From Nocardia jinanensis (GTDB lineage Bacteria > Actinomycetota > Actinomycetes > Mycobacteriales > Mycobacteriaceae), in NCBI RefSeq assembly GCF_014645735.1, contig NZ_BMMH01000002.1, positions 620,001 to 684,000 on the forward strand: a stretch of DNA of 64,000 nt, written 5' to 3'. Both the position numbers and the translations under genes were made by a program. A model generated the notes under the pieces. The model had not been told where the DNA came from and did no database searches. It saw only the letters and a list, made by a program, of their open reading frames with translations. Positions 17,922 to 26,550 of this stretch are shown piece by piece (positions within the stretch are counted from its first letter, which is position 1; each line of letters opens with the position of its first letter).

Positions 17922-18171
17922 CGGCGTGCTCCGGCCGGCCCGAGACCCGCACGTAGCCGCTGGATATCGCCTCACCGGCGGAGACGGGCGACACCCGCAT
18001 CTGAGCGGAACCCGCCGAAGGAGCGGCCGCGCGGCCCTGATCGCCCACCGCGATCACCGCGCACCGGCACTTCGACAGGCTCTCCGGCGAACCACCGGCC
18101 AACTTCCGCATCGCCGCCTCGATAGCTGGGAACACCTGCTGTTTCAAGACCGCTGAACACGCCGGACCCAT
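17884..18171 (-). CDS. Doubtful 95-residue ORF between the tandem paralogues
   Basis: Convergent with and overlapping the tail of the 17031 gene by 38 bases. It has GC-rich third codon positions and AAGG about 10 bases before its ATG, and contains two cysteines (KCRC). I recognise no family. The 17922-18230 gap is otherwise empty apart from the leader of the 18231 gene. It may be spurious. Confidence 0.25.
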   Translation of the reverse strand: MGPACSAVLKQQVFPAIEAAMRKLAGGSPESLSKCRCAVIAVGDQGRAAAPSAGSAQMRVSPVSAGEAISSGYVRVSGRPEHAVTAVAGGRTVEW

Positions 18172-18193
18172 CCGTTACGCCTTCTGGAACGAA

Positions 18194-18210
18194 TGTCTGG
18201 CAAACCGACA
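18194..18210 (+). promoter_or_regulatory. Leader hairpin upstream of the second secreted paralogue
   Basis: Arms TGTCTG and CCGACA pair at five of six positions around the loop GCAAA. Relative to the 16995 hairpin, the A-T pair at one position has become G-C, a compensatory change. Distance to the ATG is identical in both genes. Confidence 0.5.
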
Positions 18211-18230
18211 ATTTCCGGAGAAAGGCGACC

Positions 18231-19103
18231 ATGGGTAAGCACAGGGCAACCGGTCCGTCCCGGCGTGCTGCCGGATCGGTCGTCGCGGCGGGCGCGATCC
18301 CGCTCATCGCGACACTGATCGGCGCCGGCACAGCCAATGCCGAGGTACTCCCCGCTCCACCCGCGTCATCCCTGATTCCCGCCGCGCTGAGGGCGCCGGC
18401 CCCGATCGCCACGGTGGATCCGCTCGGCGCGGCCACCAGTTCGGTACAGGAGGCGGCCCGTATCGCCGTCCAGTCGGCGACCGATTCGATCACGGCGGCC
18501 ACCGCGCCGTTCACCCACGCCGCACCCGCGGTACCCGCCGTTCCACGGCCGGCCGCGATCGCCGATCCGGCACCGGCACCCGCGACACGGCCACTGCCGA
18601 ATCATGCCTATCTGGCACCCCAGGGCGAGCTGCACGCGCCCGTGCCCGTGGCACCGGTGGCGCCCATCGAAGCGCCGCCCGGCAAACTCCGGATCGGTAA
18701 CGTCGAAATGGACGCGCCCTTCGACCCGCGCGAGATCAATACGGGCGCGGCCCAGACCGAGGCCCAGCTGGCGACCTTCCTGGACTCGGTGGGCATCGAA
18801 CGCAGCCGCTCGGACCGGATCGCCGCCCAGACCCTGGGCTCGGCGGCCATCGGCGCGTCGGTCGCCAATACGCTGGCCTCCCCGCTCGCGGGCACCTCGG
18901 CCATGGTCGGCGCGGTCGCCGGATTCATCTCCGGAATTCCCTTCCTGCCGATCGGTCTGCTCATCGGACCCATTCTCGGCGCGGCCATCGGCTACGCGGT
19001 GATCGCCGGACCGGCGGCCGCCGCCGGAGCGGCCATCGGCGGCGCCATCGGCGCGGCGGACGGTTTCGCCGCGGCGCCGTACGGCACCCCGCCGGCGCAG
19101 TGA
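18231..19103 (+). CDS. Secreted Gly/Ala-rich protein, paralogue 2 of 3
   Basis: A 290-residue protein sharing the start MGKHR, signal peptide (ANA cleavage near residue 36), core (APPGKLRIGNVEM ... FLDSVGIERSRSDRIAAQ) and C-terminal glycine-zipper helices of the 17031 protein. The leader, ribosome site and first 60 coding bases are nearly identical, so the duplication is recent and included the regulatory region; the Pro/Ala linker has diverged most. The cluster ends in a strong hairpin. Function unknown; export and membrane association are inferred. Confidence 0.85.
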   Translation: MGKHRATGPSRRAAGSVVAAGAIPLIATLIGAGTANAEVLPAPPASSLIPAALRAPAPIATVDPLGAATSSVQEAARIAVQSATDSITAATAPFTHAAPAVPAVPRPAAIADPAPAPATRPLPNHAYLAPQGELHAPVPVAPVAPIEAPPGKLRIGNVEMDAPFDPREINTGAAQTEAQLATFLDSVGIERSRSDRIAAQTLGSAAIGASVANTLASPLAGTSAMVGAVAGFISGIPFLPIGLLIGPILGAAIGYAVIAGPAAAAGAAIGGAIGAADGFAAAPYGTPPAQ

Positions 19104-19109
19104 GCCGAA

Positions 19110-19139
19110 GGTGGCCGGCCGGCTCGCGGGCCGGCCACC
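19110..19139. terminator. Hairpin between convergent genes
   Basis: Eleven-base arms GGTGGCCGGCC and GGCCGGCCACC pair perfectly around an 8-base loop, in the 37 bases between the stop of the second paralogue (+) and the stop of the MFS gene (-). Likely bidirectional terminator. Confidence 0.65.
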
Positions 19140-19140
19140 C

Positions 19141-20640
19141 TCACCGGTCGCTCGTCGTCGATCCGGCCGAGCGTCCCCCGCTGCCGACCGCGAAGGCGAT
19201 AACACCCATCAGCAGCAGCACCCCGGCACCGGCCGCGAGGGATACGTGCGCGCCGGTGACGAACGATTCCCGGGCCGCGGCCAGAAGTCCGGAATCGGCC
19301 CTGTAGTGCTGGATGGTCTCCCCCAGGGTCGGCGCGAACTCGCCGCCGGACCGGAACACGAGCGCGGCGAGCGAGCCCAGCAGGGCCAGTCCCAGCGCGT
19401 TTCCGAGTTCGAAGCTGGTTTCGGAGATCCCGACGGCCGAACCGGCCCGTTCCGGCGGGACCGAAGCGACCGCGACCTCCGATACCAGCGTGAACACGAT
19501 CCCGTAGCCGATACCGGCGATCGCCGACCCGGCCAGATACCAGCCCACGCCGCCGTCGGCGCCGATCCCGAGCACCAGCAGATTGCCGAGTGCGGCCAGC
19601 ACCAGCGCCACCACGAACGCCCACCGCACGCCGAGCGCCCGGCCCACCGCCGACCCGTTCACCGAGAAGATGAATACGGTGACCGCCATCGGGATCCCGA
19701 GCACCGCCGCCTGCAACGGGTCGCGGCCGGTCACCGATTGCAGCCAGATACTGCTCAGATAACTGAGCCCGGCCAGCGACATCATCGCCGCGGTACTCGA
19801 CCCGATGGCCACCGAGAACCGGGCCCGGGCGAACAACGCGAGATCGAGCAGGGGTTCGGCCAGCCGCCGCTGCCGGCGCACGAACAGGATCAGCGCGGCC
19901 GTACCGACCAGGGCACTGCCGAGCGCCTCGATATCGATTCCGTATTCGGCAATATGCTTCACCGCGTACACTGCGGGCAGGATGCCGCCGATCGACAGGG
20001 CCACACTGGGCAGATCGAGTGGGCCCAGTGCGGCGGCCCGGTGCTCGGGCAGCAACAGCGGCGCGAGCACGAGCAGGACCAGCAGGACCGGCACGTTGAT
20101 CAGGAACACCGAACCCCACCAGAAATGGTGCAGCAGGACACCGCCGATGATCGGCCCGACAGCCGAACCACCGGCGAAGAACGCCGTCCACACCCCGATG
20201 GCCGTCGAACGCTGTCGCTGGTCCGGGAAGAGGTTGGAGATCAGTGCCAGGCTCGACGGCAGCAGGGTCGCCCCGCCGATACCCATCAGCGCGCGAGCCG
20301 CGATCAGTACCGCCGCGCTGGGCGCGAACGCCGCGAGAGCCGAGGCGATGCCGAATACGGTGGCACCCGCCAGCAGGATGGTGCGCCGCCCGATCCGATC
20401 ACCCAGATTGCCCATCGTGATCAGCAGCCCGGCGATGAGGAACCCGTAGATATCGAGGATCCACAACTGCTGGGCCGCGGTCGGGTCGAGGTCGTCGGTG
20501 AGAGTGGGCAACGCCAGGAACAGCACCGACATATCCATCGACACCAGCAGCACGGGCAGCAGGAGCACGGCCAGACCGAACCAGGCACGCCGCCCGGCAC
20601 TCGTATCCGGTGCGGCCCGCGCCGCCTCCAGGTTCGTCAT
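19141..20640 (-). CDS. MFS drug efflux transporter, DHA2 (EmrB/QacA) family
   Basis: Proton-driven exporter of 499 residues with about fourteen hydrophobic segments. The QacA-type first loop is evident (VSMDMSVLFLALPTLT), followed by motif A GNLGDRIGRR near residue 80 and the motif C-like GSAVGPIIGGVLL. GAAGGA lies about 8 bases before the ATG. Basic residues follow the N-terminal helices as expected for the cytoplasmic side. It is divergent from the lycopene cyclase. Substrates are probably hydrophobic cations, by family only; no regulator gene is adjacent. Confidence 0.88.
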   Translation of the reverse strand: MTNLEAARAAPDTSAGRRAWFGLAVLLLPVLLVSMDMSVLFLALPTLTDDLDPTAAQQLWILDIYGFLIAGLLITMGNLGDRIGRRTILLAGATVFGIASALAAFAPSAAVLIAARALMGIGGATLLPSSLALISNLFPDQRQRSTAIGVWTAFFAGGSAVGPIIGGVLLHHFWWGSVFLINVPVLLVLLVLAPLLLPEHRAAALGPLDLPSVALSIGGILPAVYAVKHIAEYGIDIEALGSALVGTAALILFVRRQRRLAEPLLDLALFARARFSVAIGSSTAAMMSLAGLSYLSSIWLQSVTGRDPLQAAVLGIPMAVTVFIFSVNGSAVGRALGVRWAFVVALVLAALGNLLVLGIGADGGVGWYLAGSAIAGIGYGIVFTLVSEVAVASVPPERAGSAVGISETSFELGNALGLALLGSLAALVFRSGGEFAPTLGETIQHYRADSGLLAAARESFVTGAHVSLAAGAGVLLLMGVIAFAVGSGGRSAGSTTSDR

Positions 20641-20759
20641 CGAAGGTCCTTCCAGATCGTCGGTTCACCCAGTCGTAACACGCCCGCCCGGGGCGGCTGT
20701 TCCGGGCAGCGGCGGCGAACGGCGACGATCACAACCACCCCGGCGTATACGACGCGACA

Positions 20760-21887
20760 ATGCCGTGTTTCGATCCGTCGGTGAGCGCCGATATCGCCGT
20801 CTGCGGGCTCGGTCCAGCCGGGCGCGCGCTCGCCCACCGCTGCCTGGCTCGCGGTATGACCGTCCTCGCCGTGGATCCGAATCCGCAGCGCCGCTGGCGG
20901 GCGACCTATGCCGCCTGGTCCGACGAACTCCCCGCCTGGCTGGACTCTTCCGTCATCGCGGCCGGCGCCGCCGAACCGCGCGCCCACGGACTGCGCGAGC
21001 ACATCATCACCCGTCCGTATTCGGTGCTGGACACCGCCCTGCTCCAGCAGTCCCTCGACCTCACGGGCGCTACGGTGGTGCCGGGCCGGGCGGTATCGCT
21101 GGACCGGCATACGGTGACCCTCGACAGTGGCCGGACTCTGCGCGCACACCGGGTCGTCGACGCGCGCGGGCTGCGGCACCGCCCGGGTCGGGCCGAACAG
21201 ACCGCCTTCGGCCTGATGCTGGCTGCCGGCTCGACACCGGAACCGTCGCTGTTCATGGACTGGCGCCCGGACAACGGCGCCGAATCCGGAACGCCTCCGT
21301 CCTTCCTGTACGCGGTACCGCTCGGGAACGACACCGTCCTGTACGAGGAAACCTGTCTGGTGGGCGCCCCCGCCCTCGCACCACGGGAGCTCGCGCGCCG
21401 ACTGCACCACCGGCTACAAGCGCGGGGTATCACGCCGGTCGGCGACGAGCCGGTCGAGCGGGTACGTTTCCCGGTCGCCGGTGGTCGGCCCGGAGCCGGC
21501 CGCTTCGGCGCGGCGGGCGGGTATCTGCATCCGGCCACCGGCTACAGCGTCGCGGCCTCGCTGTCGGCCGCCGATACCGTCGCCGCGGGTGGTTCGGGGT
21601 GGACGGTCGCCGCCCGCACGGTCCACCGGCTGCGGCGAGCCGGATTGCGCGCACTACTGGCACTGCCACCGGCCGAGATCCCCCGTTTCTTCGATGCCTT
21701 CTTCGACCTCGATATCGAACTGCAACGCGCCTATCTCTCCCGGCGCGACGATCCGATCGCCACGCTCACCGCCATGTCCGAGCTGTTTTTCGCACTTCCG
21801 GGTGGCGTTCGGGCCCGGCTCGCGGCAGCGACACTCGGTCTGCGACCGCTCTCGCCCCGGAGGTCCGGTTCGGTCATCATGGAGTGA
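20760..21887 (+). CDS. Lycopene beta-cyclase-like flavoprotein (CrtL type)
   Basis: Predicted to cyclise the ends of lycopene-type carotenoids. The 375-residue protein has an N-terminal dinucleotide-binding motif CGLGPAGRALAHR (about residues 15-27), the cyclase signature FLYAVPLG with YEETCLVG in the middle, and GGYLHPATGYSVAASL, the conserved region near residue 260. No other carotenoid genes are nearby, an arrangement also known for rhodococcal beta-cyclases. No clear ribosome site precedes the ATG; an in-frame GTG at 20781 is an alternative. Its stop overlaps the ku start by one base. Confidence 0.8.
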   Translation: MPCFDPSVSADIAVCGLGPAGRALAHRCLARGMTVLAVDPNPQRRWRATYAAWSDELPAWLDSSVIAAGAAEPRAHGLREHIITRPYSVLDTALLQQSLDLTGATVVPGRAVSLDRHTVTLDSGRTLRAHRVVDARGLRHRPGRAEQTAFGLMLAAGSTPEPSLFMDWRPDNGAESGTPPSFLYAVPLGNDTVLYEETCLVGAPALAPRELARRLHHRLQARGITPVGDEPVERVRFPVAGGRPGAGRFGAAGGYLHPATGYSVAASLSAADTVAAGGSGWTVAARTVHRLRRAGLRALLALPPAEIPRFFDAFFDLDIELQRAYLSRRDDPIATLTAMSELFFALPGGVRARLAAATLGLRPLSPRRSGSVIME

Positions 21888-22798
21888 TGCGGTCAATCTG
21901 GAAAGGCTCGATCGCGTTCGGCCTGGTGAACGTCCCCGTGAAGGTCTACACCGCCACCGAGGACCACGACATCAGGTTCCATCAGGTCCACGCCGAAGAC
22001 GGCGGCCGGATCAAATACGACCGCGTGTGCACCGTATGCGGAAAGTCGGTCACCTTCGCCGATATCGATAAACAATACGAATCACCGGAAGGGGAGAAAG
22101 TCGTCCTCACCGACGATGACTTCGCCAAACTCCCGGTCGCCGAGAAACACGAGATCCCGGTGCTGCAATTCGTGCCGTCGGATCAGATCGACCCCATCCT
22201 GTACGACAAGACCTATTATCTCGAGCCCGATTCCAACACGCCCAAGGCGTACGTGCTGCTGGCCGCCACGCTCGACCGGATCGACCGGACCGCGCTCGTG
22301 CATTTCACGCTGCGCCAGAAGACCAGGCTGGCGGCCATGCGGGTCCGGGACGGGATGCTGGTGTTGCAGACACTGCTGTGGCCCGACGAGGTGCGCTCGG
22401 TCTCCTTCGAATCCTTGGAGGATGCCACCGCGCCGCGGCCCCAAGAGGTGAAAATGGCCGAAACGCTCGTCGAATCGATGTCGGAGGATTTCGACCCCGG
22501 CCAGTACACCGACGAATACCAGGTCGAACTCCAGCGTCTGTTGGACGAGGCGATAGCGAGCGGTGACGGGAAAGCCCCCGAACGCCCCGAAGCCGCGGCG
22601 GCGGAGTCCGATGCGGAAGTCGTCGATCTCGTGGCCGCGCTGCAGCGCAGTCTGGAAGCCAGCGGGGCGGGTGGCGGTGACGAATCCGGTACAGCGAAGA
22701 AAACCCGGAAATCGCAACCCAGGAAGGCACCGGCACGCAAAGCAGCCGAGCCGAAGGCGCGGAAAACAGCGCAGAAGCGAACACGCAAAGGCGCCTGA
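21887..22798 (+). CDS. ku: DNA end-binding protein Ku
   Basis: Homodimeric ring that binds DNA ends and recruits LigD for non-homologous end joining. The 303-residue protein has the classic opening MRSIWKGSIAFGLVNVPVKVY, the RVCTVCGK region, and a full Ku core to about residue 250. The C-terminal tail is rich in Lys/Arg/Ala (KKTRKSQPRKAPARK), the extended DNA-bridging tail seen in actinobacteria. The ATG overlaps the cyclase stop (TGATG) with GGAG immediately upstream, so translation is coupled. No ligD is in the window. Confidence 0.95.
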   Translation: MRSIWKGSIAFGLVNVPVKVYTATEDHDIRFHQVHAEDGGRIKYDRVCTVCGKSVTFADIDKQYESPEGEKVVLTDDDFAKLPVAEKHEIPVLQFVPSDQIDPILYDKTYYLEPDSNTPKAYVLLAATLDRIDRTALVHFTLRQKTRLAAMRVRDGMLVLQTLLWPDEVRSVSFESLEDATAPRPQEVKMAETLVESMSEDFDPGQYTDEYQVELQRLLDEAIASGDGKAPERPEAAAAESDAEVVDLVAALQRSLEASGAGGGDESGTAKKTRKSQPRKAPARKAAEPKARKTAQKRTRKGA

Positions 22799-22805
22799 TA
22801 ACAGC

Positions 22806-23285
22806 TCAGACCGCCTGGATGAACCAGTCGAGCCGGCCGTCCGGACCCGCGCTGGTGTGGTGGTAGTGGAATCCGAGACGGTGTGCCAGTGCCACCGCCG
22901 CGAGGTTGTCCGGATCTATCCGCAGTACCGCCTCGTCGGCCAGATCGTGGCGGGCCAGATATCGGCACGCCAGGACCACACTCCGGCCCGCGACCCCCCG
23001 TCCCCGCCACGCTGCGTAGATTCCGTAGGCGATATCGGCCTGCCGTTTCGCCAGGAATTCCTGCTCTACCGCCAGATCCAGGGTTCCGGCCAGCGAATGG
23101 GATACGACGTCCACCACGCCGAAGGTTTTGCACGGCCCGTCCCGCGTCCATTCCTCGGCGCAGCGCTCGAAATCGGCGACGACATTCGGGGTTCCGGGTC
23201 CCGGAGTGCGGCGCGCCGATTCCCGATCCCGGGCCGCCAGATGCGCGGCGGCGTCGGCCACCTCGATCGGCCGTAGCCCGATCAT
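22806..23285 (-). CDS. GNAT-family N-acetyltransferase
   Basis: Acetyl-CoA-dependent acetyltransferase of 159 residues. It opens MIGLRPIEVADAAAHLAARD and has an acetyl-CoA-binding segment that reads as YGIYAAWRGRGVAG, followed by IDPDNLAAVALAHRLGFHY typical of RimJ/RimL-like enzymes. The start at 23285 is chosen for the domain boundary; an upstream GTG at 23303 is possible. It converges with ku, the stops being 7 bases apart. Substrate unknown. Confidence 0.82.
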   Translation of the reverse strand: MIGLRPIEVADAAAHLAARDRESARRTPGPGTPNVVADFERCAEEWTRDGPCKTFGVVDVVSHSLAGTLDLAVEQEFLAKRQADIAYGIYAAWRGRGVAGRSVVLACRYLARHDLADEAVLRIDPDNLAAVALAHRLGFHYHHTSAGPDGRLDWFIQAV

Positions 23286-23477
23286 CCCATCCGATATGAG
23301 CACGTGATCATGATCTGCATATGCCGCGGTATTCGACAAGCGTCGCTTACGGCGCGCCGCCGATGAGAATCGCAGGTAGCGCACTTTGTGGCGCCGAGCG
23401 ACAATTCCGCGATATTCCATATCGGGACACGCCTGGAGGGAATCGCCGCGACCGTTTGCCGGAGGGATACTCGGCCT

Positions 23478-24383
23478 ATGACCGAACACGAAGACGATCC
23501 GCATCGGCTCGTATCCGCTGCCGTCGTAGTGGGTGCCGACGGTTCGCCCGCCGCGCATTCGGCGATCCGCTGGGGAGCCACGGTGGCCGCCCGGCGGGGC
23601 CGGCGGCTGGTCATCGCGTACGGAATGAACGCGACGCCCGCCAAATCCTGGCTGGTCGCTTATCAGCCGATGGTCGACGAGGCCGTGCAGACCTTGAAGA
23701 CCCACGGTGAGCAAGCACTCGTGACCGGAACTCAGGTCGCCCACGAGGCCGCGCCGCATGTCGCGGTCGATACCCTGCTCTCGGAGCAGAGCCCCGCGAA
23801 AATGCTGATCGAACTGTCTAAATCGGCCCATATGGTGGTGCTCGGATCGCGGCGCGGCGGCGCGATCGCACATCTGGGATCGACCATTCTGGCGGTCGCG
23901 TCACACGGCCGGGGCACCATCGTCGCCGTCCGGGAAAACGGTGAGGACATCACCAGTGGGCCTGTAGTCGTCGGAGTGGACGGCAGCCCGGTCAGCGATA
24001 CCGCGGTGGCCGCGGCCTTCGCCGAAGCCGCCGAGCGCGAAACGGATCTGGTCGCGGTGCACACCTGGAGCGATCTGACCTTCACCGAGTTCGCGAGCAC
24101 CGGGTTGATCGAGATCCCGGCCGAGGATCTGCAGACCGCCGAACAGGCGGTGCTGGCCGAGCGACTGGCCGGCTGGCAGCAGCGCTATCCCGAGGTCACC
24201 GTGCAGCGCGAGGTGTATCCGTCGACACCGGCGCAGCATCTACGCGAATGGTCCGAACGCGCGCAGCTCGTCGTGGTCGGCAGCCGGGGACGCGGCGGGT
24301 TCCGCGGGTTGCTGCTCGGGTCGACCAGTCAGTCGCTCGTCCAGCATTCCGCGTGCCCGGTCATGATCACCCGGCCGAGCTGA
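23478..24383 (+). CDS. Tandem-domain universal stress protein
   Basis: The 301-residue protein has two UspA domains. The first runs from VVVGADGSPAA (about residue 15) to GSRRGGAIAHLGST, the second from VVVGVDGSPVSD to VVVGSRGRGGFRGLLLGSTSQSLVQHS, both with the G-2x-G-9x-G-S/T ATP-binding pattern. GGAGGG lies at 23461-23466. Such proteins in mycolic actinomycetes respond to hypoxia or dormancy. No DosR-like box was identified upstream. Confidence 0.9.
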   Translation: MTEHEDDPHRLVSAAVVVGADGSPAAHSAIRWGATVAARRGRRLVIAYGMNATPAKSWLVAYQPMVDEAVQTLKTHGEQALVTGTQVAHEAAPHVAVDTLLSEQSPAKMLIELSKSAHMVVLGSRRGGAIAHLGSTILAVASHGRGTIVAVRENGEDITSGPVVVGVDGSPVSDTAVAAAFAEAAERETDLVAVHTWSDLTFTEFASTGLIEIPAEDLQTAEQAVLAERLAGWQQRYPEVTVQREVYPSTPAQHLREWSERAQLVVVGSRGRGGFRGLLLGSTSQSLVQHSACPVMITRPS

Positions 24384-24414
24384 GGCGACGCCGGGGTGCG
24401 GGCGCCGGCTCAGC
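24379..24414. terminator. Hairpin spanning two convergent stops
   Basis: Fourteen-base arms beginning GCTGAG and ending CTCAGC pair at 12 of 14 positions around an 8-base GC loop. It overlaps the stop of the universal stress gene (+) and of the LLM gene (-). Likely shared terminator. Confidence 0.5.
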
Positions 24415-25321
24415 CGATCAGCCCGGCCAGCAGTTCTCGGGTGCGGCGCGCCTCGGCGCCGCCGGCGAAGACCGAGGCGACGAATTCGGTGGCTCCGGCA
24501 TCGAAGACATCGCGAATACGGGCCGCGACCTCGTCCTCGGATCCGATGATGGCCAGATCCGCGGGTCCAGCGGCTCCTTCCCGATCCATCATGGCCCGAT
24601 ACGACGGCAGCATGCCGTAGGTCGCGAAGGTCTCGGCCGCCCGGGTCCGGGCGCCCTCGACATCATCGGTCACCAGAACGGGCAGCGAGCATACGATGCG
24701 CGCCGGCGGTCGTCCCGCCTCCGCGGCCGCCGCGCCGATGGTCGGCGCGATATGGTCACGAATGGTCGCCGGTCCGGTCATCCAGAGCACGGTGCCGTCG
24801 GCGCGGCGCCCCGCCAGACGTAGCATCTGCGTCCCGAGAGCGGCCAGCAGGACCGGGATGCGGCCCTCGTCCGGGATACCGAGTTCCAAGTTCCCGCTCA
24901 GGGTTTCACCGGTGAACGATACCGGCCGCCGTTCCAGCAGCGGATCCAGCACCATGAGGTACTCGCGCATATGGCGGGCGGGGCGTTCGAATCCGTACCC
25001 GTACATATTCTCGATGACCACTTGGTGGGAAAGCCCGATACCGAGAGTGAGGCGGTCCGGGCCCACCGCGAGCGCGGTGGTGCGCGCCTGCTGGGCCAGC
25101 GCACCGGGATGCCGCGGGTAGGTCGGCACCACCGCGGTGCCGAGTTCGATACCGGGGACCCGACTGCCCGCGACCGCGAGCGCGGTGAGCGCGTCGACAC
25201 CGAAGATATGCGAGAGCCAGGCCGAGGTGAATCCCTCGTCCGCGGTCCGGCGGAGATCGTCGGCGAGCAGGCGCAACGCGTCGGTTCCGGGCCGTTCACC
25301 GAGCAGTATGCCGATACGCAC
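24410..25321 (-). CDS. LLM-class F420-dependent oxidoreductase
   Basis: Luciferase-like TIM-barrel enzyme, probably using coenzyme F420, 303 residues. It opens MRIGILLGERPGTDALRLLA and contains LTLGIGLSHQVVIENMYGY and IPVLLAALGTQMLRLAGRRADGT, typical of the mycobacterial F420 branch. The GTG start at 25321 has GAGGAGG 6 bases upstream. It is divergent from the MEST-like hydrolase, with about 160 bases between. Substrate unknown. Confidence 0.85.
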   Translation of the reverse strand: MRIGILLGERPGTDALRLLADDLRRTADEGFTSAWLSHIFGVDALTALAVAGSRVPGIELGTAVVPTYPRHPGALAQQARTTALAVGPDRLTLGIGLSHQVVIENMYGYGFERPARHMREYLMVLDPLLERRPVSFTGETLSGNLELGIPDEGRIPVLLAALGTQMLRLAGRRADGTVLWMTGPATIRDHIAPTIGAAAAEAGRPPARIVCSLPVLVTDDVEGARTRAAETFATYGMLPSYRAMMDREGAAGPADLAIIGSEDEVAARIRDVFDAGATEFVASVFAGGAEARRTRELLAGLIG

Positions 25322-25478
25322 CGTGCGCCTCCTCGTGCAGTGGTCGGGTGGAACCTTCTCCGGTTCGTCCGGGCGTCGAGCCTACCCCTGGGCCGGAAGA
25401 ATTCCGGCAGTTGCGACGTCGCGCCGACGCGCCCGCGACATCCTCGACCCGGACTCCACGGCGGGGCATGCTGGGACC

Positions 25479-26369
25479 ATGGACGAGTTTGCGAGCTGGC
25501 GGTCGAGCGGAGCGCGTTTCACCCATCGTGGACACCAGATCTTCTGGCGCGCGGGCGGTACCGGAACATCGGGGACCCTACTGTGCCTACACGGTTTCCC
25601 CACCGCGTCCTGGGACTGGCACGCCCTGTGGCCGGAGCTCTGCGAGCAGTTCGAGCGGGTGCTGGCCCCGGATCTGATCGGTTTCGGCTGGTCGGCCAAA
25701 CCGCAGCATTACGACTACACCATCGTCGATCAAGCCGATCTGACCGAACAACTCCTGCGGGAGCAGGGGGTGGAGAACTTCCACATCCTGGCCCACGACT
25801 ACGGCGATACGGTGGCCCAGGAGCTGCTGGCCCGGGATGCCGAACGCCGAGCCGCCGGCGACCGGTCTCTGATGATCGAATCGGTCTGCCTGCTCAACGG
25901 CGGGCTGTTCCCGGAGGCCCACCGGCCACGTCCGATCCAGCGGCTGCTGGCGAGTCCGCTGGGGCCGCTGGTCGGCCGGTTCGGCAGCGAGAAGACCTTC
26001 GCGCACAGCCTGAGCTCGGTGTTCGCCGCGGATTCCCGGCCCGACGAGGAGCAGATGCACCAGTTCTGGATGCTGTGGTGCAGTAAGCACGGGAAACGCA
26101 ACGGTCACAAACTCATGGGTTATATGGCCGAGCGGCGCACCCACCGGCAGCGCTGGGTCGGTGCACTGACCCGCCCGCAGGTTCCGGTCCGGTTGATCGA
26201 TGGGCTGCGCGATCCGGTATCGGGCGCGCGGATGGTGCACCGCTATCGCCAGTTGATCGCCGAACCCGATGTGATCGAACTGCCCGAAGTGGGTCACTAT
26301 CCGCAGCTCGAGGCCCCCGCCGACACGCTGCGCGCGTTTCGCGAATTCCATACGACCCGGGTGGGTTGA
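25479..26369 (+). CDS. Alpha/beta hydrolase resembling vertebrate MEST/PEG1
   Basis: The 296-residue hydrolase has the oxyanion loop HGFPTASWDW (residues 38-47), an acid nucleophile candidate Asp107 in HDYGDTVAQELL, and His273 in GHYPQLEAP. Asp in the nucleophile position is the pattern of epoxide hydrolases and haloalkane dehalogenases. LLNGGLFPEAHRP and RRRWVGAL-like text matches remembered MEST sequences strikingly. The ATG at 25479 is the first start that keeps the fold complete. Substrate unknown; no signal peptide. Confidence 0.82.
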   Translation: MDEFASWRSSGARFTHRGHQIFWRAGGTGTSGTLLCLHGFPTASWDWHALWPELCEQFERVLAPDLIGFGWSAKPQHYDYTIVDQADLTEQLLREQGVENFHILAHDYGDTVAQELLARDAERRAAGDRSLMIESVCLLNGGLFPEAHRPRPIQRLLASPLGPLVGRFGSEKTFAHSLSSVFAADSRPDEEQMHQFWMLWCSKHGKRNGHKLMGYMAERRTHRQRWVGALTRPQVPVRLIDGLRDPVSGARMVHRYRQLIAEPDVIELPEVGHYPQLEAPADTLRAFREFHTTRVG

Positions 26370-26550
26370 GCGTCCGGCTTCCGGACAGCCTGCGCGACAA
26401 CCGAATACCGGGCGAACGACTGCGCGGTGCCGCCGGGGAACGTACCCAGGTGGCGCCGCGCCAGTGATAGCGTCGTCACAGCGCCGCGCCGGCGCTCTCC
26501 CGACTCCGCTGTCCACCGCTACGGTTCGCATGTCCTGCGGTGAGGAATAG

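Noticed and set aside
19111..20784. 557-codon plus-strand frame opposite the MFS gene
   Set aside because: Hydrophilic Gln/Arg/His-rich shadow of a transporter.
20498..21886. Open extension upstream of ku in the same frame
   Set aside because: It overlaps the lycopene cyclase in another frame; Ku starts canonically at MRSIWKGSIAFG.
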